A stretch of 64,000 nt of DNA, taken from a beta proteobacterium AAP51. GTDB lineage: Bacteria > Pseudomonadota > Gammaproteobacteria > Burkholderiales > Burkholderiaceae_C. The notes beneath the pieces were generated by a model. The model was not told the origin of the DNA. It saw only the letters and a list, made by a program, of their open reading frames with translations, and made no database searches. This document shows positions 37,442 to 49,402 of the stretch, piece after piece. The position numbers were made by a program, and so were the translations under genes. The stretch is taken from NCBI GenBank assembly GCA_001295905.1, contig LJHT01000011.1:1-64000 (forward strand). The letters are read 5' to 3'. Position 1 is the stretch's first letter; every line of letters begins with the position of its first letter.

Positions 37442-39801
37442 CCGGGCGGCATGGCTGCGGCCGCAGGCGCAGCCAGGGCCGTCTGCCGATAGATGCCGCA
37501 GCCCAGCAGTAGGTCGGCCTGCAGCGGCACCACCCACGAGGTCTTGGGCAGCACGCTGCCGGTGTTGGGTTGCACGATGTCGTAGTTGATCCAGCCGCCG
37601 CCGGCCGCTGCAGCGGCCCAGGCGTCGCGCACGAAGCGGTCGCCCTCGATCCCGGGCACCTCGTGCACGCGGTGGCCTTCCATCGCGGGCTTGGCGCCGT
37701 GCAGGCGGTAGCGGCCTTCGCGGTCGATGACGAAGACGTAGAGATCGCGGTCGACGAAACCTGCTTCGGGGCTGTGCAGCGCCCGGCTGGCACCGGCCAG
37801 CCCGTGTTCGCCGATCAGGCCGAGCGCTCGCTGCACCAGGGCCATGGCCTCGTCGGCACTGCCCTGGCGCAGGCGCATCGTGGCCACGGCGCCCGACAGC
37901 GCTTCGGCGCGCGTCACCAGGGCCTGCGAGGCCCCGCGCGACTCTTCCACCATGGCCGCGTTCTGCCGCGTGATCTCTTCCAGGCTGCCCACCGCGGCGC
38001 TCATCTCCTCCAGGCCCTGGCTCTGCTGCTGGCTGCTGGCGGCAATCTCGCGCAACTGCTGCGAGACCTGGCGCACGCCGTCCACCAGCGAACCCAGCAC
38101 GGCGCTGGTGCGCTGCACGCTGTCGACCGTGCTGTCGACCTGCTCGCGCGACTGGCTGATGAGCTGCCGCACCTCGGCCGCCGCGGCGCTGCTGCGTTGC
38201 GCCAGCTGGCGCACCTCGCTGGCCACCACGGCAAAGCCGCGGCCCGCCTCGCCGGCACGCGCGGCCTCCACCGCCGCGTTCAGCGCCAGGATGTTGGTCT
38301 GGAAGGCGATGCCGTCGATGACGCCGATGATCTCGCCCACGCGCCGCGAGCCGTTTTCCAGCAGGCCCAGCGCGCCCACGGTCTGCGCCATTTCCTGGTT
38401 GCCGCCCTCGGCCTTCTCGCGCAGCGCGGCCGAGAGGTCGTCCAGCGCCGCCACCGAGGCCGCGTTGGCCGCCACCTTGCCGCTGGTGTCCTGCACGGTG
38501 CCCACGAACTCGGCCAGGCTGGCGGCCTGCTGCTCGGTACGCAGGGCCAGCGCGCCGCCGCCTTCGGCCAGGGTGCGGCCGGTTTCCGACACGCGCACGG
38601 CGCTGCTGCGGATTTCGGCCACCAGGCTGGAGAGCTGCGAGGCCATGCCTTCGACGACCCGGCCGATCTCGGCCACTTCGTCGCGGCCTTCGATCTGGAA
38701 TTGTTGCGAGAGGTCGCCCGCGGCCACCTTCGCCATGCCCTTGCTGAGGTGGGTGAGTGCGCCGACGAAGGCCGCATAGAACGCCCACGAGAGATACAGC
38801 ACCAGCATCACGCCCAGCGCCGCCACGCTGGCAGTGACCCACAACTCGGTCTGCTGGCTGCGCGCACGCGTTTCCAGGGCCTGCAGCAGCTGGTGGCCGG
38901 CAGCCTGCCCGAAGCCGTTGATGGCCAGGATGGCCTGCGTGCCGGCTTGAAAGTAGGGCCCTGGTTGCGCCTGCAGCGCATCCGCCGTGAAGACCTGTTC
39001 CGTGAGTTCAGCGAACTGGCGCGCGAGGCGCAAGGCCTCGTCATAGCCCGGCGGCACCACGGCACCGGCGCGTTGCAGGGCCTGCACCCGGAGTTCGATG
39101 TCGTGCAGGCGTTGGCGCAGTTGCTCTGCGCGACCGAGCATCTGTGCGCGTTCCGTCGACGAGGCTTCGCCCCGGCCCAGCAACCCGGCACCCTGCCCGC
39201 GCATCAAGCCTACGGTTTCGGTCCAGGGCAGGGTGCGTTCGACCAGCAAGTCCATCAGGAAGAAGGTGGGCGCTTCCGGGTCGAGCAGCAGGCCGGAGCG
39301 TTCGCCAACCAGCAACACCGCCACGCGCAAGGCTTCCACCTGCTCGGTGTGTTGCTTGAAGGCGGCGCCGCGCTGCGTGTCGTGCCGTCCCTCGCCCAGG
39401 GCGGCCACGGCTTCACGCAGGGCAGGCCAGTGGTCGTTGAACTGGAAGCTGGGCGCAGCCTTCAACTCGGTATCCGCCTTCTGCAGGGCCTGGGCCAGCG
39501 CAGTGCGGACGGCGTCGCGCGGCGCGGTGGCGGCGGCTTCGCCGCTGAGCACGCGGTTGGTCAGGCCGCGGTGCTGCTGCAGGGCGTCGGCCACGGTCAG
39601 CAGGGCCTGCACCACGCGCGTTCCCTCGGCTTCAGCCCAGGTGAACGCCGTGTGCTGCCGCAGCAATTGCACGTGCAGCACCACCAAGAGCAGCAGCGGC
39701 AGGAACAGGGTCAGGCCCACCAGACCCAGCTTCCAGGGCAGGCGCAGGCGCCGCATCAGCCACAGGCCGGGCGCCATCGAAGAACGCAGCAAACGGGACA
39801 T
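37351..39801 (-). CDS. Methyl-accepting chemotaxis protein with C-terminal cache-like domain (second)
   Basis: This 816-aa protein has helix 1 (about residues 17-40), a periplasmic helical domain, helix 2 (about 320-340), HAMP ([19 protein letters not shown]), the signalling tip [20 protein letters not shown] and, after the coiled coil, a C-terminal sensor-like domain (about 650-775) with [27 protein letters not shown] and PKTSWV. That pattern resembles a single cache type 2 domain, placed in the cytoplasm. A GGAG ribosome site supports the ATG at 39801; the ATG at 39852 lies inside the predicted sigma-28 promoter. The last 30 residues form a low-complexity tail antisense to the RND gene. Confidence 0.88.
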   Translation of the reverse strand: MSRLLRSSMAPGLWLMRRLRLPWKLGLVGLTLFLPLLLLVVLHVQLLRQHTAFTWAEAEGTRVVQALLTVADALQQHRGLTNRVLSGEAAATAPRDAVRTALAQALQKADTELKAAPSFQFNDHWPALREAVAALGEGRHDTQRGAAFKQHTEQVEALRVAVLLVGERSGLLLDPEAPTFFLMDLLVERTLPWTETVGLMRGQGAGLLGRGEASSTERAQMLGRAEQLRQRLHDIELRVQALQRAGAVVPPGYDEALRLARQFAELTEQVFTADALQAQPGPYFQAGTQAILAINGFGQAAGHQLLQALETRARSQQTELWVTASVAALGVMLVLYLSWAFYAAFVGALTHLSKGMAKVAAGDLSQQFQIEGRDEVAEIGRVVEGMASQLSSLVAEIRSSAVRVSETGRTLAEGGGALALRTEQQAASLAEFVGTVQDTSGKVAANAASVAALDDLSAALREKAEGGNQEMAQTVGALGLLENGSRRVGEIIGVIDGIAFQTNILALNAAVEAARAGEAGRGFAVVASEVRQLAQRSSAAAAEVRQLISQSREQVDSTVDSVQRTSAVLGSLVDGVRQVSQQLREIAASSQQQSQGLEEMSAAVGSLEEITRQNAAMVEESRGASQALVTRAEALSGAVATMRLRQGSADEAMALVQRALGLIGEHGLAGASRALHSPEAGFVDRDLYVFVIDREGRYRLHGAKPAMEGHRVHEVPGIEGDRFVRDAWAAAAAGGGWINYDIVQPNTGSVLPKTSWVVPLQADLLLGCGIYRQTALAAPAAAAMPPGQSRSAGISSGEAALPASGTTPLGLATRAR

Positions 39802-39841
39802 GCAGGGCTCCAGCGGAGCCCGAACCCGCCCCGCCACCGGC

Positions 39842-39868
39842 ATTTCGGCCATGGCCCCACAAACTTCA
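39842..39868 (-). promoter_or_regulatory. Sigma-28 (FliA)-like promoter for the second chemoreceptor
   Basis: On the minus strand TGAAGTTT, exactly 11 nt, then GCCGAAAT match the E. coli form of the consensus TAAAGTTT-N11-GCCGATAA at 13 of 16 positions. The predicted leader of about 35 nt ends at the GGAG-preceded ATG at 39801. The element lies between sdaA and the chemoreceptor gene, uncoupling the latter from the gcv-sdaA transcript. Confidence 0.6.
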
Positions 39869-39908
39869 GTGAGAAATGGCCGGCCCCGTCATTGGCCTGC
39901 AGCGGCCG

Positions 39909-41300
39909 TCAGCACTCGACGATGTTCACCGCCAGGCCGCCGCGGGCGGTTTCCTTGTACTTGCTCATCATGTCGGCGCCGGTCTCGCGCATGGTCTTGA
40001 TGACCTTGTCCAGGCTCACGAAGTGCGTGCCGTCGCCGCGCAAGGCCATGCGCGCGGCGTTGATGGCCTTCACGCTGGCGATGGCGTTGCGCTCGATGCA
40101 GGGTATTTGCACCAGGCCACCCACGGGGTCGCAGGTCAGGCCGAGGTGGTGTTCCATGCCGATCTCGGCGGCGTTCTCCACCTGCTCGGGCGTGCCGCCC
40201 ATCACGGCACACAGCGCTCCGGCGGCCATGCTGCAGGCCACGCCCACCTCGCCCTGGCAACCCACCTCGGCGCCGCTGATGCTGGCGTTCTCTTTGTAGA
40301 GGATGCCGATGGCCGCGGCCGTGAGCAGGAAGTCGATGACGCCGGCATCGGTCGCAGCCGGCATGAAGCGCGTGTAGTAGTGCAGCACCGCCGGCACGAT
40401 GCCGGCCGCGCCGTTGGTGGGCGCCGTCACCACACGGCCGCCGGCGGCGTTCTCCTCGTTCACGGCCAGCGCGTAGAGGTTCACCCAGTCCAGCACCTGC
40501 AGCGGGTCGCGCAGCGCGGCTTCGGGGTGGGCGGTGAGTGCGTCGCGCAGCGGCTTGGCGCGGCGCTTGACCTGGAAGCCGCCGGGCAGCACGCCTTCGG
40601 TGCGGCAGCCGCGTTCCACGCAGTCCTGCATCACGCGCCAGATCTTCAAGAGGCCGGCGTCGATCTCGGCGTCGCTGCGCCAGTGGCCTTCGTTGGCGCG
40701 CATCACTGCGGCGATGCCGCCGCCGATCTGCTTGCAGCGCTGCAGCAGTTCTTCGCCGCTGCGGAAGGGCAGCGGCAGCACCGTGGTGTCGGGCGCGATG
40801 ACCTTCTGCTTCGCGCCGTCGGCCGCCACCTCGTCGCTGACGACGAAGCCGCCGCCCACCGAGTAGTACACGCGGCTGGCCAGTTCGCCGCCCTCGGCAT
40901 CGAAAGCCGTGAAGCGCAGGCCGTTGGCGTGGAAGGGCAGGCTTTCGCGGCGGAAGAACTTCAGGTCGTCCTTCTCGTTGAAGGCCACCGCGTGCCGGCC
41001 CAGCAGCGTGATGCGGCCTTCACCACGCAGGGCGGCCAGCAAGGCCGGCACGGCATCCACATCCACCGTGTCGGGCTCGTGCCCGGCCAGGCCCAGCAGC
41101 ACGGCCTTGTCGCTGCCGTGGCCCTTGCCCGTGGCGCCCAGGCTGCCGTACAGCTGGCTGAGCACGCGCGCCGTGCGTGGCAGCAGGCCTTCATGGTCGA
41201 GCCGCAGCGTGAACAGCCGCGCCGCGCGCATGGGCCCCACGGTGTGGCTGCTGCTGGGGCCGATGCCGATCTTGAAGAGGTCGAAGACGGAAACGGCCAT
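39909..41300 (-). CDS. sdaA: L-serine ammonia-lyase (iron-sulfur, single chain)
   Basis: This 463-aa enzyme deaminates L-serine to pyruvate and ammonia with a 4Fe-4S cluster. It begins with the family signature [21 protein letters not shown]. Cluster cysteines are seen in [14 protein letters not shown] and [18 protein letters not shown], and the chain ends in NIVEC; in related type 2 enzymes the C-terminal Cys reaches into the active site. It starts 10 bp after gcvP with a GGAAG ribosome site, so it is the last gene of the glycine-riboswitch operon. Confidence 0.95.
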   Translation of the reverse strand: MAVSVFDLFKIGIGPSSSHTVGPMRAARLFTLRLDHEGLLPRTARVLSQLYGSLGATGKGHGSDKAVLLGLAGHEPDTVDVDAVPALLAALRGEGRITLLGRHAVAFNEKDDLKFFRRESLPFHANGLRFTAFDAEGGELASRVYYSVGGGFVVSDEVAADGAKQKVIAPDTTVLPLPFRSGEELLQRCKQIGGGIAAVMRANEGHWRSDAEIDAGLLKIWRVMQDCVERGCRTEGVLPGGFQVKRRAKPLRDALTAHPEAALRDPLQVLDWVNLYALAVNEENAAGGRVVTAPTNGAAGIVPAVLHYYTRFMPAATDAGVIDFLLTAAAIGILYKENASISGAEVGCQGEVGVACSMAAGALCAVMGGTPEQVENAAEIGMEHHLGLTCDPVGGLVQIPCIERNAIASVKAINAARMALRGDGTHFVSLDKVIKTMRETGADMMSKYKETARGGLAVNIVEC

Positions 41301-41310
41301 GGCAGCTTCC

Positions 41311-44232
<2,922 letters not shown>

Positions 44233-44308
44233 GGCGGGCTTCCGTCGATCAGTGTCGAAATGGCGGCGGTGCGGGATGGCGGTGCAGGAAGGCGGTGCAG
44301 GGCAGGCG

Positions 44309-44683
44309 TTACAGCGTCTTCAGCAGCGCGTCGTAGGCCGGCGCGTCCATCAGGCCGTCGAGTTCGGCCGTGTCGGCCACCTTCACCTTGAAGAACCAGC
44401 CGGTGTTCAGCGGGTCGCTGTTGGCCAGCGAGGGGTCGTCCTTCAGCGCACTGTTCACTTCCACCACCTCGCCGCTCACCGGCATGTAGATGTCGGCCGC
44501 GGCCTTCACGCTTTCCACCACGCCGGCCACTTCGCCCTTCTTGTAGGCCCGGCCCACTTCAGGCAGGTCGACGAACACCACGTCGCCCAGCGCGTCCTGC
44601 GCGTGGGTGGTGATGCCCACCACGGCCGCAGCGGCGTCGGTGGTGTTGATCCATTCGTGGTCGGGGGTGAACTTGGTGCTCAT
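44309..44683 (-). CDS. gcvH: Glycine cleavage system H protein
   Basis: This 124-aa lipoyl carrier shuttles the aminomethyl group between GcvP, GcvT and the L protein. The lipoylation lysine is Lys60 in [14 protein letters not shown], and the N-terminus TPDHEWI is canonical. The open frame continues upstream into gcvT, but the ATG at 44683 gives the family length. No gene for the L protein (dihydrolipoamide dehydrogenase) lies in the operon. Confidence 0.97.
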   Translation of the reverse strand: MSTKFTPDHEWINTTDAAAAVVGITTHAQDALGDVVFVDLPEVGRAYKKGEVAGVVESVKAAADIYMPVSGEVVEVNSALKDDPSLANSDPLNTGWFFKVKVADTAELDGLMDAPAYDALLKTL

Positions 44684-44721
44684 GGGGCAAGGCTCCGGGT
44701 GGGGATGGAGAAGAAGAGGAA

Positions 44722-45861
44722 TCAGCGCTTGTAGTGGTGAGGCGCAAAGGGCAAGGCTGTCACGCGCATCGGCAGCCGCTTGCCGCGCACTTCGGCATAC
44801 ACCTCGGCGCCGGCTGCTGCGTGGTTCAGCGGCAGGTAGGCCATGGCGACGGGCTGGTTCACCGTGGGGCCCAGCGTACCGCTGGTCACCACGCCGAGCT
44901 GGTGGCCGTGGGCGTCGACGATGGGCGCGCCTTCGCGCACCGGGGCACGCTCCAGGCCCATCAGGCCCACGCGCTTGCTGGGCGCGCCGCCGGCCAGGTG
45001 GCTTTCGATGACGCTGGCACCCGGGTAGCCGCCGGCGCGCGCACCGCCGGGGCGGCGCACCTTCTGGATGGCCCAGCCGAGGCCGGCTTCGATCGGGCTG
45101 GTGGTGGTGGTGATGTCGTGGCCATACAGGCACAGGCCGGCTTCCAGGCGCAGCGTGTCGCGTGCGCCCAGGCCGGCGGGGGCCACCTCGGGCTGGGCCA
45201 GCAGGGTTTCGGCCAGGGTCACGGCATGGGCTTCGGGCACGCTGATCTCGAAGCCGTCTTCACCGGTGTAGCCCGAGCGGGTGACGAAGCAGTCCACGCC
45301 CGCCAGCTTGAACACGCCGCCACTCATGAACACGAGGTCGGCCACGCCGGGGTGCAGGCGCGAGAGCGCGTCGACCGCCTTCGGGCCCTGCAGCGCCAGC
45401 AGCGCGCGCTCGGGCATGGGCACCACGGTGCAGCGGTGGCCGATGTGGGTTTGCAGGTGCTCGATGTCGGCCTGCTTGCAGCCCGCGTTCACCACCAGGA
45501 AGAGGTCGCCGAAGGCGGCGCGCGCGGCTTCATCGGGCCGCACCACCATCAGGTCGTCGAGCAGGCCGCCGCTGGCGTTGGTGAAGAAGGCGTAACGCTG
45601 GCGGCCCGTGCCCAGGTCGATCACATCGACCGGCACCAGCGTTTCCAGCGCGGCGGCGGCGCCGCTGCCCACCAGCCGTACCTGCCCCATGTGCGAGACG
45701 TCGAAGAGCGCGGCCGATTCCCGGCACTGCTTGTGTTCGGCCATCAGCCCGGCCGGGTATTGCACCGGCATCGCGTAGCCGGCGAAAGGCACCATGCGCG
45801 CGCCCAGGCGCTGGTGCAGGGCGTGCAGGGGGGTATGGAGCAGCGGGGCTTCGGCGGACAC
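44722..45861 (-). CDS. gcvT: Glycine cleavage system aminomethyltransferase, T protein
   Basis: This 379-aa tetrahydrofolate-dependent enzyme releases ammonia and forms methylene-THF from the GcvH-bound intermediate. Typical motifs are RMVPFAGYAMPVQY, DVSHMGQ and YTGEDGFEI. It is the first gene of gcvT-gcvH-gcvP-sdaA and begins about 70 nt after the tandem glycine riboswitch. Confidence 0.96.
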   Translation of the reverse strand: MSAEAPLLHTPLHALHQRLGARMVPFAGYAMPVQYPAGLMAEHKQCRESAALFDVSHMGQVRLVGSGAAAALETLVPVDVIDLGTGRQRYAFFTNASGGLLDDLMVVRPDEAARAAFGDLFLVVNAGCKQADIEHLQTHIGHRCTVVPMPERALLALQGPKAVDALSRLHPGVADLVFMSGGVFKLAGVDCFVTRSGYTGEDGFEISVPEAHAVTLAETLLAQPEVAPAGLGARDTLRLEAGLCLYGHDITTTTSPIEAGLGWAIQKVRRPGGARAGGYPGASVIESHLAGGAPSKRVGLMGLERAPVREGAPIVDAHGHQLGVVTSGTLGPTVNQPVAMAYLPLNHAAAGAEVYAEVRGKRLPMRVTALPFAPHHYKR

Positions 45862-45929
45862 GGTTCAAACCTTTCGAGGGCGTCTGTGCGAACACCGCCA
45901 TGACAAGGCATGAACGGTGTGGCTGGCCC

Positions 45930-46150
45930 TCGCTGTCCGCTTTACCTGAGAGATTCAGCGGCGCCGCACCGTGGTTGCCACAGCCGGCGCGCCTTGCCCC
46001 TTCGGTGGGCCGCCTGCAACACAGCGGCCTCTCTCCAGTGAGGTGAAGAAGTCAGTCCTTTTGCCTGAGCGTTCGAGGGGGGGCATCGCCGGCCCTCTGC
46101 GCCTTCGGCGGCCCGGCGGCATGGCTGCTGCGGGGCTCTCTCCTGACGGG
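45930..46150 (-). promoter_or_regulatory. Tandem glycine riboswitch (two aptamers)
   Basis: Read on the minus strand, aptamer 1 (about 46150-46047) contains GTCAGGAGAGAGC, CGCCGAAGGCGCAGAG and GCTCAGGCAAAAGGACTGAC; aptamer 2 (about 46043-45930) contains ACTGGAGAGAG, CACCGAAGGGGCAAGG and CTCTCAGGTAAAGCGGACAGC. These are the conserved cores of glycine aptamers in the classical tandem arrangement, which generally switch the gcv operon on when glycine is abundant. No clear intrinsic terminator with a T tract follows before gcvT, so control may act at translation start or through Rho (inference). Confidence 0.95.
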
Positions 46151-46154
46151 GCGC

Positions 46155-46160
46155 AGTGTA
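46155..46160 (-). promoter_or_regulatory. -10 element upstream of the glycine riboswitch
   Basis: TACACT on the minus strand (GCTGCTACACTGCG context) would start transcription at about 46148, exactly where the first aptamer begins. The -35 region is GC-rich and has no good match. Confidence 0.5.
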
Positions 46161-46206
46161 GCAGCGCCCCTCCACCCGCGGCGCAGCCCCTGTGCCTGCC
46201 GCGGCG

Positions 46207-46782
46207 TTAAAAAAAGCTGCCCACGTTGAACAGCGTGAGCACGCCCAGCACGGCGAAGATGAGCGCGGCGATGCCGTGCACCAGCGACATCTTCACGCAC
46301 CGGGCGATGGCGTCGCCCAGGAAGACCGCCGGCACGTTGCTGATCATCATGCCCAGCGTGGTGCCCAGCACCACGGCCAGCAGGTCGGGGTAGCGCGCGG
46401 CCAGGGCCACGGTGGCGATCTGCGTCTTGTCGCCCATCTCGGCGAGGAAGAAGGCCACGAAGGTGGTGCCGAACACGCCCCAGCGCGCGGGCTGCTTCAG
46501 CACCTCGTCGCCGTCGATCTTGTCGGGGATGAGCATCCACGCCGCCATGGCCAGGAAGCCCAGGCCGATCACCCAGCGCAGCACCCCGGGCCCCAGCGCC
46601 TGCGCCACCCAGCCGCCCACGGCCCCCGCCGCGGCGTGGTTGGCCAGCGTGGCGACGAAGATGCCCGCGATGATGGGCCAGGGCTTGCGGAAGCGCGCGG
46701 CCAGCAGCATGGCCAGCAACTGGGTCTTGTCGCCCATTTCACCGAGGGCCACCACGCCGGTGGAGATGAAGAAGGCTTCCAT
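46207..46782 (-). CDS. TMEM165/GDT1 (UPF0016) family cation transporter
   Basis: This 191-aa protein has six helices in two repeats of three, each with the hallmark ExGDKT motif: EMGDKTQLLAM (about residue 15) and EMGDKTQIATV (about residue 115). Characterised bacterial members, such as MneA of Vibrio, export manganese; eukaryotic ones move Ca/Mn with H+. The likely role is Mn2+ export. I looked for a yybP-ykoY manganese riboswitch before it, but only about 40 bp separate it from the upstream gene and none fits. Confidence 0.9.
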   Translation of the reverse strand: MEAFFISTGVVALGEMGDKTQLLAMLLAARFRKPWPIIAGIFVATLANHAAAGAVGGWVAQALGPGVLRWVIGLGFLAMAAWMLIPDKIDGDEVLKQPARWGVFGTTFVAFFLAEMGDKTQIATVALAARYPDLLAVVLGTTLGMMISNVPAVFLGDAIARCVKMSLVHGIAALIFAVLGVLTLFNVGSFF

Positions 46783-46821
46783 GGCAGGCGCGCATTGTGG
46801 CGCCTGTGTCCCGACCGCTCC

Positions 46822-47562
46822 TCAGACCCCCTGCAGCCGCAACCGCAGCCCGGCGCGCGCCCACATGAGGGCCAGCGCGCAGAAGCACAGCACGAAGATG
46901 AGCGCGCCCCACCATTCGGTGACGTTTTCGGTGCGCCCCTTCCACTCGGGCGAGAGCACGGCCGCCACGATGGCGTTCACCACGCCCAGCGCTACCAGCG
47001 TGCAGGCCAGGGCCACGTGGCTGCGCACCAGCCAGCCGGGAAGGGCGCTGCCGCCGTGCTGCGCCAGCCCCTGCAGCTGCTGCACCGCCTGCCCCAGCAG
47101 CAGCATGCACAGGCAGGTGAAGCCGAAGTACACCACCGTGCCGTACTGCCGCAGCAGCCGGTAGACCGTGCCCTCGGTGCCCAGGAAGGTGGCATAGAGC
47201 ACCAGCGCCACGGCCGCCACCACGCCCAACGTGGCCAGCGCCTGCAGGCTGCGCCGCGGCCCCAACGCGCCGCGAAGCCAGTGCGCGGCCAGCAGCCACA
47301 CCAGGCCTTGCAGCGTGGCGGCCGGCAGCATCAGCGCGCGGAAGATGTGGTTGGGCAGTTCGTAGCGCGCGGCGCGGCTGATGGAGGTGCAGCCGTCGAC
47401 AAAGGGGTTGCAGCCCGGCACCAGCTGCAGCTGCACCGACAGCGCAAACGACACCAGTGCCGCCACCGCCGGCAGCAGCCCGGCCAGCAGCGCCAGGGGC
47501 CACAGCGGCAGGCCCTGGGCCGTCAGGCCCGCCGTTGGGGTAACGAAAGGCGCCGGCTTCAT
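46822..47562 (-). CDS. Six-helix integral membrane protein of unknown function
   Basis: This 246-aa protein has six hydrophobic helices and a conserved-looking first periplasmic loop, PGCNPFVDGCTSISRAARY, with two cysteines that could form a disulfide. The loop and helix order are loosely reminiscent of the Frag1/DRAM/Sfk1 group, but I cannot assign a family with confidence. It lies 6 bp after the MipA-like gene on the same strand. Confidence 0.65.
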   Translation of the reverse strand: MKPAPFVTPTAGLTAQGLPLWPLALLAGLLPAVAALVSFALSVQLQLVPGCNPFVDGCTSISRAARYELPNHIFRALMLPAATLQGLVWLLAAHWLRGALGPRRSLQALATLGVVAAVALVLYATFLGTEGTVYRLLRQYGTVVYFGFTCLCMLLLGQAVQQLQGLAQHGGSALPGWLVRSHVALACTLVALGVVNAIVAAVLSPEWKGRTENVTEWWGALIFVLCFCALALMWARAGLRLRLQGV

Positions 47563-47568
47563 CGGCCT

Positions 47569-48432
47569 TCAGAAGCGGTGCACCAGGCCCGCATTCACGC
47601 TCCAGCTCTGGGGCTGGCGCACCAGCGGGCTGCTGGCGGCTTCGTCGATGAGGCGCGTGAGCCCGGCGCCGCCGAACAGCGCCCATTGCGGCCCCAGCGC
47701 GCGCCGCCAGCCGGCCGACACCGTGACATCGCGCAGCCCCGCCGACATCGTGGTGACCGGGTAGCCGCTGCGCAGCGCCTGCTCGGGCGTGACGCCGAAA
47801 TAGCTTTGCAGGTGGCGCCGGTCGGCCCAGCCCAGCGACAGCGTGCCCTGCACGCCCAGCACGGGGCTGAGCGCGATGTCGCGGCCCAGCTGCAGTTCGC
47901 CCTGCGTGCCGCCACCGCGGCCCAGCGCGTCGGTGGTGTTCACGCTGCGCAGGCGCCAGCCGTCGTCCAGCCGGTAGGTCAGGCTCAGGCGCAGACGCAA
48001 CGTGCCGCGCACATCGCCCAGGCCGCGCAGTTCTTCGCTTTCCGATTCACGGCGCCCGCTGTCCAGCCGCAGGCCCAGGCCGGCGCGGAAGCGGTCGCCC
48101 TGGGCCAGTTCCACGCGCAGGCCGCCGCCGCTGGCGGTCTCGGCCCCGCGCACGGAGAAAGCACTGCGGCTGGACAGGCTGACGCGCCCCCACCGCAGGG
48201 CCAGGCCCGGCGTGATGCTGGTGGCGCGGCTGGCCGAACCGGGCGTGCGCGGCCCGTGCGAGACGACAAAACCCACGGCCGCGTCCCAGGCCCGGGGCGC
48301 GGCGCGTTCGATGGGGGTTTCTTCGGTGGTTTGCGCGGCAGCCGTGCCCCACGTGCCGGCCAGGCCGGCCATCAGCAGGCCGGTGCAGAACGGGTTGAGG
48401 GCAGGCCGCGCTCGGAAGCAAGACGCCTGCAT
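47569..48432 (-). CDS. MipA/OmpV family outer-membrane protein
   Basis: This 287-aa protein has a signal peptide (cleavage near AAAQTTEE, residue 34) and then alternating amphipathic beta strands, ending in a terminal Phe (GLVHRF), the usual outer-membrane insertion signal. GYPVTTMSAGLRDVTVSAGW and GGAGLTRLIDEAASSPLV match MipA/OmpV proteins, which in E. coli scaffold murein hydrolases and in others act as porins. It is grouped with other envelope genes on the same strand. Confidence 0.85.
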   Translation of the reverse strand: MQASCFRARPALNPFCTGLLMAGLAGTWGTAAAQTTEETPIERAAPRAWDAAVGFVVSHGPRTPGSASRATSITPGLALRWGRVSLSSRSAFSVRGAETASGGGLRVELAQGDRFRAGLGLRLDSGRRESESEELRGLGDVRGTLRLRLSLTYRLDDGWRLRSVNTTDALGRGGGTQGELQLGRDIALSPVLGVQGTLSLGWADRRHLQSYFGVTPEQALRSGYPVTTMSAGLRDVTVSAGWRRALGPQWALFGGAGLTRLIDEAASSPLVRQPQSWSVNAGLVHRF

Positions 48433-48557
48433 GGGGCGCCATTGTTCCGGTGCGCCCCGTCTTCACCAAGCCCGGTGGCCGGTGGCCCCGGGCCAGACGG
48501 GGGTGTCGCAGCGATGGGGTCGTGGTGGCGAGGGGGCGCCGTGGCGGCGCCGGTGCT

Positions 48558-49262
48558 TCAGCCGGCGTTGTCGCGCAGGAAGATCTGCACTCGGCGGTTC
48601 TGGGCGCGGCCGGCGTCGGTGTTGTTGTCGGCCACGGGTTCGGCCGCCCCGCGCCCGCTGATGGCGATGCGGCCGGTGTTCACGCCGCGGCCGGCCAGGT
48701 AGTCGCGCACGCTGGCGGCACGTTCCACCGACAAGGGCTGGTTGATGGCGTCGCCGCCGGTGCTGTCGGTGTGGCCGACCACGCGCACCTGCATGTTGGC
48801 GTCCAGGCCCTGGGCGAACTGGTCGAGCACCGGGCGCATGGCGGGCTTGATGGCGGCCTGGCCCACGTCGAAAGAGAAGTCGGCCGGCACGTTCACCATC
48901 AGCTCGTTGTTGGGCGTGCGCACCACCTCCACGCCGGTGCCGGCGGCGGCCTGGGCCACGGCCTCGCGCTTGTCCTCCATGCGCTTGCTCCAGAGGTTGC
49001 CGACCACGGCGCCCAGCGCACCGCCGATGACGGCACTCTGCCCGGCCTTGCCGCCCGTGGCCGAGCCGATGACGGCCCCCGCCACGGCGCCCACGCCGGC
49101 ACCGGTGGCGGTGCCGCGCTGGCGCTCGCTCATGTTCTCGCAGGCGCCCAGGGCGCCGGCGCAGGCCAGCACCAGGGCCAGGCGCAGCAGGCGGGGCCGG
49201 GCGGGAAGCGGGCGGGCTGGGGTGACGGCCGGGGCAAGGGCGGTGCAGGGGGGCGTGTGCAT
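48558..49262 (-). CDS. OmpA-domain lipoprotein, YiaD-like
   Basis: This 234-aa protein has a long N-region, a lipobox LGAC with Cys41, a glycine-zipper segment (GAGVGAVAGAVIGSATGG) and a C-terminal OmpA peptidoglycan-binding domain (VVGHTDSTGG, RAQNRRVQIFL). It should tether the outer membrane to peptidoglycan. The signal peptide is unusually long: about 24 Pro/Ala-rich residues precede the hydrophobic stretch, and no later ATG exists before it. The frame stays open upstream, but the ATG at 49262 is the closest sensible start. Confidence 0.88.
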   Translation of the reverse strand: MHTPPCTALAPAVTPARPLPARPRLLRLALVLACAGALGACENMSERQRGTATGAGVGAVAGAVIGSATGGKAGQSAVIGGALGAVVGNLWSKRMEDKREAVAQAAAGTGVEVVRTPNNELMVNVPADFSFDVGQAAIKPAMRPVLDQFAQGLDANMQVRVVGHTDSTGGDAINQPLSVERAASVRDYLAGRGVNTGRIAISGRGAAEPVADNNTDAGRAQNRRVQIFLRDNAG

Positions 49263-49308
49263 GGCGGGTCCGATAGGTGTAGAGGTCGCGAAAGAACTCG
49301 CGCCCCTC

Positions 49309-49338
49309 ACTGTGGCCGCCAACGCAGCCGGCCACAGT
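49309..49338. promoter_or_regulatory. Inverted repeat upstream of the OmpA lipoprotein gene
   Basis: ACTGTGGCCG and CGGCCACAGT form 10-bp perfect arms around a 10-nt loop in the 140-bp gap before the lipoprotein gene. A TCGGACG motif is also repeated directly at 49338 and 49361. The hairpin could end transcription of the upstream DUF6352-like gene (no T tract) or bind a regulator. Confidence 0.35.
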
Positions 49339-49402
49339 CGGACGCGCCAGCATCTGCCTGTCGGACGTGTCCCACAGCCGCCGCGGCACGGCGGGCGCGG
49401 CC

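Noticed and set aside
32852..38842. Very long open frame on the minus strand (nearly 2000 codons)
   Set aside because: It runs antisense to the MFP and RND genes, is full of His/Gly/Ala/Arg repeats and shows no domain. High GC leaves few stops in this frame, so it is a shadow.
39802..39852. Upstream ATG as start of the second chemoreceptor
   Set aside because: It lies within the sigma-28-like element; the ATG at 39801 has GGAG at a good distance.
45942..46210. Small open frames on both strands upstream of gcvT
   Set aside because: They lie wholly inside the tandem glycine riboswitch, whose conserved cores explain the sequence.
46783..46821. Possible yybP-ykoY manganese riboswitch before the TMEM165-type gene
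   Set aside because: Only about 40 bp are available between genes, and no conserved aptamer core is present.
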